Assembly: GCA_021229015.1 (NCBI GenBank)
Contig: CM037788.1
Location: 39,332,024 to 39,396,023 of the forward strand
Length of the DNA stretch: 64,000 bases
Origin: Solen grandis
Lineage: Eukaryota > Mollusca > Bivalvia > Adapedonta > Solenidae
Direction: 5' to 3'
In this document: positions 46,401 through 58,400 of the stretch, piece by piece
Numbering within the stretch: the stretch's first letter is position 1
Layout of the letters: each line of letters begins with the position of its first letter
The notes under the pieces: model-generated
Databases searched by the model: none
What the model was told of the DNA's origin: nothing
What the model saw: the letters and a program-made list of their open reading frames with translations, nothing else
Position numbers and translations under genes: made by a program

Positions 46401-49400
46401 ACCCTTTCCCTCATATAGACTCATTTTGACGCACTCAATAGGTACCACATAAAGCCTGATCTGCAGAAAACCACAGTTAAACCTTACCAAATTTAATTAT
46501 AAAGTCCTCATTTCCAGACCACTGAGGAGCAGCGAACAGCATAAAGCCTGATCAGCCTGCGAGTTACTCGCAGGCTGATCTGGTTTTATGTTGTTCGCAT
46601 AGGTCTTTTCATGAGGGAAAGGGTTAAAGTTACACGCTTTGTATGCTGTGCAGAAGCATACTGTGAAATCATTCATTTTTGTGGGACACTAATTCTTGTT
46701 GATTTTGTGCAGGGTTAAATCCACGAATATTAATCCCCACGAAAACCTGTCTCTTACCTAGACCTTATGTTTTCAAGGACATAGATCCAAAAATAAATGT
46801 ACTCTTGAAATTCCCACTGCTAGAGTATCAACAAAATTTATAGTCAACAAAAATTTATAATTTTACAGTAGTGTCTGATTCTCACTATTGTATTAAAAGA
46901 AGTTTAAACTTTATTTATTTTACATTGATTATGAAACAAGTTATTACGACTTTTATTAACCACACTCAATGGCTCTGGTGGTGGCATATGTGGTCATTAT
47001 TTCGGAGGAAACCGGAGAAAACCCACGTGTCTGGATGGGCAACCACTGTACCCTCTCACCTATGTGACCAGGAATCGAACCCGGGTTGCATTGGTGAGAA
47101 GCGAAGCACATTGCCACTATGCTATCCAGGCACCCATTGCAATTGTATTTAAAAGGATGCAATGGGACAGGACAATTATAACAACTCATTTCACTTTGTG
47201 AATCATGGGCATGATTTTGGAACCAATGACAATCCCTACTTTACAGCTAGAATCGTACAACATACAATGTAAATATATACCATCATGCATGTAACTTACT
47301 TCCATCCAGGGTCTTCAAGGTCACGACCTTGTAGTGCTGTTTTACTTCACCCATGGCCTTCACATAGACAGTCACAAAGTAGGTCGCGGCAGGGTGAAGA
47401 TTCTGCATAGTGTAGGTTGACCCATTTCCTATTGTGTGATTCTCCCAACTCCAGTGGCCTTCGTGTATTGTTCTGAATGAAATTTGCACATGCTGGCTGA
47501 TATCAAAAATGAAAAAAGGAGCAAGATTGCAATGATGAGTTGCATTCACATGAATCTACATACAGAATCTTGTACAGGACAGGAGTGTTCTCTGGAACAT
47601 GTGTGTCACCTGCTGAATTGTGATGGAAAAAGTGTGAGGTCAGACAGACAGATGTTCTCATGTATGTGACTAATATTTTGTTCTCTCTAGCCACATAAGA
47701 GTCAGTTATAGCCACATAAGAGCTAACGGAATGAATGACATCAAAGGAAATTTACTGTTACCTATTCTTCCTATAGCCAAATAAGTATCTATATGTAATC
47801 ACCGACAGACAGACAGATGGACAGACAGACAACAGAAAAGTGATCCCTTTGAGTCACCTCTGCTTACAGCAGATGACACAAAAAGCGATCAAGGGCCATA
47901 ACTCCAGAAACAAATGTGTGACCATGAAAGTATGTTAGTAACTTGGTGTCCAAGGTGTGACTCATGCTTTATTGGTATTCGCATTATAAGCAAGTAGCAA
48001 TGGTGATACAAAAAACATATAATTCTACTTACATGTAAGAGAAGATGTAAGATATATTTTTTTCATGGTATGGAGTCCATCTGTAGGTTGCATTGGTGGA
48101 TCCATGCCCTACTTCATAGATGGTGTTCCTCTGAGGAATCACATCTGTAAACACATGAATGAAAAAACAAATGAAGAGACATTAAATAAACTTATTATCA
48201 GTGTTTTCCACTCATGCTCTTCATGAAACAAGATCGTATGGTTTAATGGACAGGTTTTTGCAGGGGTTTTTTTCTCATCAAAAGTAGGTCAAAGGTTAAA
48301 ACCATAGTCAACTTCATAATGAAGAGGTCCATTCACTTAAGCAATATTGAAGCTATCCAATGAAGCACATAGAAGTTATAGCAGATTAACTAAAGGTAAA
48401 CTTGTTCAGATGCCACTTTTTTCATAAAAGTAGGTCAAAGGTCAAGCCATTCTCCAAATATTGAAGCAATCCAGTGAAAGACATAGAAGTCAGAGTATAA
48501 TGAAAAAGAAAAACCTGAGAAGACAACCGAAGACACCCCCCAAGCATCATCAATTTAAAGGACAGAATTTTTCGTTAAAAAACCTATCCAAAAATGAGAA
48601 AAAATATTCACAAAACAAAAAAATCATGTTTAAATAAAATTAACTTTATATTGATTGGGAAGCAAGTTCCTACAATTGATATAAGTTTTTCTTAATGGTA
48701 TCTGAGCTGGGCCAGAACTTTGGTAGAGAAGTAAATAGTGACTTACCAAAGCATTGAGGAAGATTTTCATCACTGCTTCTTGCACAGTCCTTGTTTCCGT
48801 CACAAGTCAGCATGTATGGCACACATCCTTTCCCATACAGACAGGGAAACAAATAGTCTCTCTCACATGTATTGTTCTTCACAGGAGCTGGTTACAAAAA
48901 AAAAAAAAATGAAATCAGATTATCCAATAGCAACCCTGGGATCAAGATCAGTATTGACTTAGTTTACACAGAAGAAGCACACCATAGGCTTGTATTTGAT
49001 ATTATTTTAGCGCTTATTTTTGCCCAACCTTCAAAACATGTAATATAACAAGCATTCTGAAAGTATTGCCTATGCAATACTAAGTCCCCTATTGAAAATA
49101 GAAAACTAAGAACCCCCGCCCCTCTTCATGTGCAAACAAGTCAATTATTTGATCAATACTTTTGATGAAAGTCAAAACGACAATAAATATCAAAATGTCC
49201 AGAACATTGTATTCAAAATCCAAGGCCCTTAATTTTGTCAATAATCACTGGAGCGGAACAAAACTCAAATCTGATCTTTAACTCATGGTGGTAGACTCAC
49301 ATACCAAAAATTAGATCAATATCTGCAAGCATTTGCAATTTTAAAGAAATTTTCTAAGTCCAAGGCCCGTAATTTTTGTCAAAAAATAGTGGACCTGAAC

Positions 49401-52400
49401 AAACACAAATTTGATCTGAAACTCATGGTGGTAGACTCAAATACCAAATATTACATCAATATCTGCAAGGGTTTAGAAAAAAAGCATTGAAAATGTGTGT
49501 AACTGACAGACTGCAAACCTATAGTCCCCTTCAGCTATGCAGATAGACAGACTTATTATGCATCAAAACACATGTAAAAAATACTTAAAAATATTCAGCT
49601 TATCATAATATCACGTTTTTTGCCTTAGGTTTAACATCCCGGTATTTCAGTCTTTTTGGGATTTTGTTTACATAATACGAGGTGTGTTCGTAAAGTTCCT
49701 GGACAAGCCCTTCTTTTTAATACTGTTTTCGATAATAAGTTAACTTATATAGCAAACTGAAGCTTTATCATTATACTTTTTTATAAAGTGGATATATAAA
49801 AGTACCCCCAAAACCCCGCCGCACTTTGCTAACATTATTAATATTCTATCATTAATTTCAAAATAAATTTATTTTACAATGTCAAAAACGCACGAAACTG
49901 ATACAGACATGATTTGAAGTCATGTTAAAAAAAACTGACGTCATCCCCTTAGTTGTTTGGCCGTTATTCCGGAAACGGAAAATAAGCTAGGTGACCTGTC
50001 ATGGCTACAACGTTAAAACTTGAGCAACGGTGTGTCATCAAATTTTGTGTCAGTGCTAATATGACACCGACAGACACTTTTAAGTTTATTTTGAAAGGAA
50101 ATGGCAATGCAACTGTATCTAGAAGTATGGCGTTCGCCTGGCACATGAAGTTCCATGACGGACTTGAAGATGTTTCTGACAAACCACATTCCGGTCGCCC
50201 AAGCCGCAGGGAGGAGGACGTCCGTCGGGTACGCGAAGTCGTCAGTGAGGACAGGCGAAGATCAGTGCGCGATATTAGTGACATGACAGGAATCTGTGTA
50301 AAAGTTGTGTATCGTATACTCACAGAAACCTTGAAGATGAATAAAGTGTGCGCTAGGTGGGCACCTTGGCTTTTGACGGAGGACCAGAAAGCCTCTCGCA
50401 TTAACAATTCCAGGTCGTTTCTGAGCCGCTATGACCGAGAGGGCTATCAGTTTCTCCACCACATAGTCACAATGGATGAAACGTGGATGTATTTGTAAGA
50501 GCCAGAATCTAAACAACAATCAATGATATGGAAACACACAGATTCTCCACCCCCGAAGAAGGCAAGAACCTGCAAGCCATCCGGGAAATTTATGTTCATG
50601 ATCTTCATGGACGCGCACGGCCTTATACTGTCACACGCCGTACCAGCGGGGACCACATTATTCGCCAAATACTATCAGAAGGTTTGTTATCATGAATGGA
50701 ATACTATTTTTATTTAAAAATATCTAGGCTTTTGCAACTTACTTTTGTAAATATTTATATCGTCCTATCGTTCTTATGAAATAATTATAACTATCATACT
50801 GTATAAAGTGCTCGTAAAATGCTTACATAACACGAAACACTGAATATGTTCTCATTTCTGACTGCATGTTATCCGCCGACATTTGATACAGGCGCTCAAG
50901 TGGAAACGTCCAGACATGGAGATTATAGAGGTTAAATACCATCAGGACAACGCACCTGCCCATCGGGCCGTCGAAACCTTAGAAACGATCGACGTCCTGG
51001 GTATGGAACGGATTTCGCATGCACCTTACTCACCCGATCTCGCGCCTATGGACTTTGCTCTATTTCCGCGTCTGAAGGCCGAGTTGCGCGGGAAAAGGTT
51101 TGCAGACTGGATGATCTCCGCATGGAAGTTCTGAGAGTGTTATCCACTTACCAGGAGAGTTGGTTTATGGACGTGTTTAGTAAGTGGGTACAGCGCCACC
51201 GAAAGTGTGTCGATTACAACGGGGAATATTTTGAGAAGTTGTGACGTTAACGTTGAATTTGTGATGAGTAACGTCGTCAATCTGCGGCGTGGTAGTGTTA
51301 GTTGTTGTTTTTGTTTTATTGTAACTTTACAATAGTTCTTTGTATTTTTTAATATTTTACATGTGCATTATAATTATTCTACCGATTACAATAATATAAA
51401 ATTTACTGTAAATAGCAACCATTTCGTTTTGTTTTCTTACTTGTCCAAGAACTTTACGAAGACACCTCGTACATGATACAGATATGTAGAGCTGCCTAAA
51501 TGCCATACCACAACAGGGTCAATTTGCTAAGACAACATGATAGTCTGGTTCTTGGCTGAGATGCCTACCCCTTACACTACGTTATCTGTAATCTTGAGGA
51601 CGATCAGGAACCAGACTAAAAACACATTGAAACTATTTGTGCAAGCAACTTGCCTCAAGCCAACTACCCTTATATGCTGATGGCCCAGCAAGGGTGACAT
51701 AGCATTATATCACAGCTGCAGTATACCACATGGTATTATAGTATAATACTATCTAGACCAAAAAGGAAAGCAATGTAATGAAGCAGTACTCCAGTATGAT
51801 CATGCTGTCAAACCAGTTAGACGGGTCACCTCCAGTTACGGGATTGTTACTACTGAATTAAGTATAAAACAAACACCTCAGTAACAGTCAACCTGTGAAC
51901 AAAGGTTAATAATTGGATTCACAGCACTGAAAGCATCTAAACACCAGCAACCTCCAGATAAAGGACAGTTTTCAATTTCGCTTCAGTGGCCATTGTTTTC
52001 AAGTTTTACTGTATAACTTTAACTTAAATCCACCTACGCAGAATGCCCCCACATCCCTCTTCATCGCTGTGGTCAGGGCAGTTATACACATCATTGCACA
52101 TGTCCTTCCGTGCAATACAGCCCACTGAATGTCGACACTTGAAGAACTTGGCACTGTCACATGTTACACTGCCTAGGTAAGGAAAAATAGTCAAATTAAT
52201 AAAAATGGTTTCTGGCTATTAAATCAAGCTCAGTTTTTGAAGATCAAACTGCTGGGAGCACAGTCTGTGACTGACCATTGGGGTCATGACCCTGTACCTC
52301 ATGAATATTCATGTACAAATTTATGACTTAATGAATATTAATCTACTGATCTTAAAATGGTTTATAAAACAGTGGATTGTGTAGAATCTGAGCTTTAATT

Positions 52401-55400
52401 GTGTACAAGCAGAGGAAACCCTTACAAGGGTGTAATCTAGGTTTGCTCTGTTTGTAAATGTGTCAACTGAGTTTATATGACGTAAAGGGTTAAGCTAGGT
52501 TCAATATTTCAGCTTCTACTTTGAAGAAGTAATTTATAGGCTTGAAAAAATTAAAGTGACCACTATGAAAATGACCTTGGCCTTGGGTAGAGATCTGGAC
52601 ACACCAACTTATCATAAGCAAACTTTTCACAAGAGGTGAGCCGATACTACCAAGGATGACAAAAATATGGGGTGGACATAAATTTAAGACCTTACTTAGA
52701 TTGTAGCACTGACCTTGAGCAAATGACCATAGGTCAAGGTCATGACACAGTCTTCAACCAGCAACTTTTGTGCCATGTACTAGGAGAAAGAAGACCCCGA
52801 GTGTATCGAGGTGCACAGTTTGAAATTCATTAGAATAACCATGTATGGTTCAAAAAAAATCTTTTCAAACAACATATAAGGGTTTTTTAGGGCCTAAAGA
52901 TTCAAATTTATGGACTTACATAAACTGCAACTTATGCTTTAAATTTAAAGGTATGAAAGGGATGAACCTTGAGTTTGTAACAACTTGATAAAAACTTTTT
53001 TATGATCAATAGTGAAATTTCAAATTCAAGTGTTCAAAACCATTCAGTTAAGGATTTTTCAAGACGGACAACAAATTAATGGGCTTTTCAAGACCGCTCA
53101 TTTAATTTTTATTTCAAGGGTTTATAATGCAAAATGTGATTTTCAAAGGTTTTTCAAGACGGACAACAAATTCATGGGCTTTTCGAGACCTTTCATTTAA
53201 TCTTTTTTTATTTTCAAGGGCTTATAATGCAAAATGTGATTTTCAAGTGTTTTTCAAGACAGACATCTAATTCATGTGTTTTTCAAGACCTGCGCAAACC
53301 ATGATAACCAGCACATAACAAAGTATCTTAAATCTTAAATTAGATTATGACACAAGGAGTTACTATATCTTCCAGTTTTCAATTATCAGAGAGTCTCTCT
53401 AGTAAGAAAATTAGAAAATTCTTTAATATGAGTAGGTCATATCAAAGTAAGGAAGTGGTAGAACAGGATTTCTGCCAGGATGTAAGTTGTGTTATGCTAG
53501 GCTGAAAGACTGAATTGTGTCACCCAGATTTTAATTGAGTTTTTGTTACCCATCAATTTGAAGATAGATGGGTATTTTGTCCTTGAAGTTAATAAATGAT
53601 ACGGTACCTCTACATCTGTCCGGATCTTCATCTTCATTGTTATCGCAGTCTCGGATACCATCACAAACGCTGGAGTCGTCAATACAGCCCCTGGCACTCT
53701 TGTAGCACCGGAACTCATCAAAATGACAAGCTGGCCCTGGCGTAGTTGGTGCTGGGAAATAAAACTGACTTTCAATATGTAGATTATACAGACAGAACAA
53801 TAAGATTATACGGGCTGAACAAAATAATCTTAGTTACAGGCAGGAGAATAAGATCATAGAGGCAGAACGATATGATCATATTTAAGAGCAGAGCAATAAT
53901 ATCATATTTAAGAGAAACAATCATGAAGGCAGAATAATAAGATCATAAAAGCAGAGTAATAGGATCAGAGTTAAGAGCAGATCAATAAAATCATAAAGGC
54001 TGAACAATAAGCTCATAAAGGCTGAACAATAAGCTCATAAAGGCTGAACAATAAGCTTATAAAGGCTGAACAATAAGATCACAAAGATCATACAGGCAGA
54101 GCAATATGTTTTGACTTTCTCATAAAGTCTCTCAGTAAAGGTTTTAAGTAAAGTCAGCTTTATCACAAAAAAAAACCTGGCATGTGCATAATTTTCTGAT
54201 TTGATTTCCTGCCTCTTTTGATTTTACTTATCCAGAGCAATGTTTTATATTTAAATTAAGTAGTTAATGACATATATCAATAATAAGAAGGGAAAATAAA
54301 GATCAATATACAAAAATTATTTTAGTTGTCATGGCAAGTTCTTTTTTTTTTGTGCAGGAGGATCATTCAATGACCATCCAAGCAAAGTTTTCTCCAAGAT
54401 GTCATTAAAAGCAAACCGTTGATGATGGACTCTACACATTGTTTGTTTGTTTTTAGGTTTAATGTTTCAACAACAGTATTTCAGTCATTTGGAATACCAT
54501 GCCTACTTAAGACAGACATAGTGCTGCCACACTGCAGTATAACGCCATAGACATGTGGCATGTCACATTATCCTGACATCGGGCCAACCAGTCCTGGAGC
54601 TACACTTATATGCTGTGCACCAAGTAAGGGAGCTATTTATGATTTTGGTATGTTAAGGCCAGGGAAGGGGCCCACAACTTCTAGATTTCGAGTGGACAGT
54701 TTACACCACACGTTAATGACTGATGATGGTGAACATGAACAGAGAGCTCAAGAAGTACTTACGACATTGTGATTCATCTGAGCCGTCCCTACAGTCAGCA
54801 ACACCATTGCAGAGATTCCATAATGGAGTACACTGATAATCTCTGGCACACTGAAACTCATCAGATCTGCAGTGACTGCATTGTGACCTGCAAAAGGTTT
54901 TTAACTGAATTGAGAACTGCAAAGAATTATAATGGAGCTGCTCTGCATAGCATTATATTGGAACAAGTCTGTATAGCATTATAATGAGGTTATTGGAACA
55001 AGTCTGTATAGCATTATAATGAAGTTATTGGAACAGGTCTGTATAGCATTATAATGAAGTTATTGGAACAGGTCTGTATAGCATTACAATGAGGTTATTG
55101 GAACAGGCCTGTATAGCATTATAATGAGGTTATTGGAACAGGCCTGTATAGCATTATAATGAGGTTATTGGAACAGACCTGTATAGCATTATAATGAAGT
55201 TATTGGAACAGGCCTGTATAGCATTATAATGAGGTTATTGGAACAGGCCTGTATAGCATTATAATGAAGTTATTGGAACAGGTCTGTATAGCATTATAAT
55301 GAAGTTATTGGAACAGGTCTGTATGGCATTATAATGAAGTTATTGGAACAAGTCTGTATAGCATTATAATGAAGTTATTGCAACAGGCCTGTATAGCATT

Positions 55401-58400
55401 ATAATGAAGTAATTGGAACAGGCCTGTATAGCATTATAATGAAGTTATTGCAACAGGCCTGTATAGCATTATAATGAAGTAATTGGAACAGGCCTGTATA
55501 GCATTATAATGAAGTTATTGGAACAAGTCTGTATAGCATTATAATGAAGTTATTGCAACAGGTCTGTATAGCATTATAATGAAGTTATTGCAACAGGTCT
55601 GTTTAGCATTATAATGAAGTTATTGGAACAGGTCTGTATAGCATTATAATGAAGTTATTGGAACAAGCCTGTATAGCATTATAATGAAGTTATTGGAACA
55701 GGCCTGTATAGCATTATAATGAAGTAATTGGAACAGGTCTGTATAGCATTATAATGAAGTTATTGGAACAGGCCTGTATAGCATTATAATGAAGTAATTG
55801 GAACAGGCCTGTATAGCATTATAATGAAGTAATTGGAACAGGCCTGTATAGCATTATAATGAAGTTATTGGAACAGGCCTGTATAGCATTATAATGAAGT
55901 TATTGGAACAGGCCTGTATAGCATTATAATGAGGTTATTGGAACAGGCCCTGTATAGCATATAATGAAGTTATTGGAACAAGTCTGTATAGCATTATAAT
56001 GAAGTTATTGGAACAGGCCTGTATAGCATTATAATGAGGTTATTGGAACAGGCCTGTATAGCATTATAATGAAGTTATTGGAACAGGCCTGTATAGCATT
56101 ATAATGAAGTAATTGGAACAGGCAGGCCTGTATAGCATTATAATGAAGTTATTGGAACAGGCCTGTATAGCATTATAATGAAGTTATTGGAACAGCTGTA
56201 TAGCATTATAATGAAGTTTGGAACAGGCCTGTATAGCATTATAATGAGTTATTGGAACAGCCTGTATAGCATTATAATGAAGTAATTGGAACAGGCCTGC
56301 ATAGCATTATAATGAAGTTATTGGAACAGGCCTGTATAGCATTATAATGATGTTATTGGAACAGACCTGTATAGCAATATAATGAGGTTATTGGAACAGG
56401 CCTGTATAGCATTATAATGAAGTTATTGGAACAGGCCTGTATAGCATTATAATGAAGTTATTGGAACAGGCCTGTATAGCATTATAATGAAGTAATTGGA
56501 ACAGGCCTGTATAGCATTATAATGAGGTTATTGGAACAGACCTGTATAGCATTATAATGAAGTTATTGGAACAGGCCTGTATAGCATTATAATGAAGATA
56601 TTGGAACAAGTCTGTATAGCATTATAATGAAGTTATTGGAACAAGTCTGTATAGCATTATAATGAAGTAATTGGAACAGGCCTGTATAGCATTATAATGA
56701 AGTAATTGGAACAGGCCTGTAAAGCATTATAATGAAGTAATTGGAACAGGCCTGTATAGCATTATAATGAAGATATTGGAACAAGCCTGTATAGCATTAT
56801 AATGAAGATATTGGAACAAGTCTGTATAGCATTATAATGAAGTTATTGCAACAAGTCTGTATAGCATTATAATGAAGTTATTGCAACAAGTCTGTTTAGC
56901 ATTATAATGAAGTTATTGGAACAGGCCTGTATAGCATTATAATGAAGTAATTGGAACAGGCCTGTATAGCATTATAATGAAGTAATTGGAACAGGCCTGT
57001 ATAGCATTATAATGAAGTAATTGGAACAGGCCTGTATAGCATTATAATGAAGATATTGGAACAAGTCTGTATAGCATTATAATGAAGATATTGGAACAAG
57101 TCTGTATAGCATTATAATGAAGATATTGGAACAAGTCTGTATAGCATTATAATGAAGTTATTGGAACAGGCCTGTATAGCATTATAATGAAGATATTGGA
57201 ACAAGTCTGTATAGCATTATAATGAAGATATTGGAACAAGTCTGTATAGCATTTAATGAAGTTATTGGAACAGCCTGATAGCATTTAATGAAGTTATTGG
57301 AACAGGCCTGTATAGCATTATAATGAAGTTATTGGAACAGACCTGTATAGCATTATAATGAGGTTATTGGAACAGGCCTGTATAGCATTCTAATGAAGTT
57401 ATTGGAACAGACCTGTATAGCATTCTAATGAAGTTATTAGAACAGGTCTGTATAGCATTATAATGAAGTTATTGGAACAGGTCTGTATAGCATTATAATG
57501 AAGGTTATTGGAACAGGTCTGTATAGCATTATAATGAAGTTATTGGAACAGGTCTGTATAGCATTATAATGAAGTTATTGGAACAGGTCTGTATAGCATT
57601 ATAATGAAGTTATTGGAACAGGTCTGTATAGCATTATAATGAAGTTATTGGAACAGGCCTGTATAGCATTCTAATGAAGTTATTGGAACAGGTCTGTATA
57701 GCATTATAATGAAGTTATTGGAACAGGTCTGTATAGCATTATAATGAAGTTATTGGAACAAGTCTGTATAGCATTATAATGAAGTTATTGGAACAGGCCT
57801 GTATAGCATTATAATGAAGTTATTGGAACAGGCCTGTATAGCATTATAATGAAGTTATTGGAACAGGCCTGTATAGCATTATAATGAAGTTATTGGAACA
57901 GGTCTGTATAGCATTATAATGGGGTTACTGGAACAGGTCTGTATAGCATTATAATGAAGTTATTGGAACAGGCCTGTATAGCATTATAATGGGGTTATTG
58001 GAACAGGCCTGTATAGCATTATAATGAAGTTATTGGAACAGGCCTGTATAGCATTATAATGAAGTAATTGGAACAGGCCTGTATAGCATTATAATGAAGT
58101 AATTGGAACAGGCCTGTATAGCATTATAATGAAGTAATTGGAACAGGCCTGTATAGCATTATAATGAAGTTATTGGAACAGGCCTGTATAGCATTATAAT
58201 GAAGTTATTGGAACAGGCCTGTATAGCATTATAATGAAGTTATTGGAACAGGCCTGTATAGCATTATAATGAAGTTATTGGAACAGGCCTGTATAGCATT
58301 TAATGAAGTTATTGGAACAGGTCTGTATAGCATTATAATGAAGTTATTGGAACAGGCCTGTATAGCATTATAATGAAGTTATTGGAACAGGTCTGTATAG

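Noticed and set aside
46980..47150. A tRNA gene (good A and B boxes), also 34780-34855 and 2120-2215
   Set aside because: No complete cloverleaf or matched acceptor stem could be seen; the promoter-like boxes with long non-tRNA bodies fit tRNA-derived SINEs.
49964..50407. 147-aa minus-strand open frame
   Set aside because: Antisense shadow of the mariner transposase first block.
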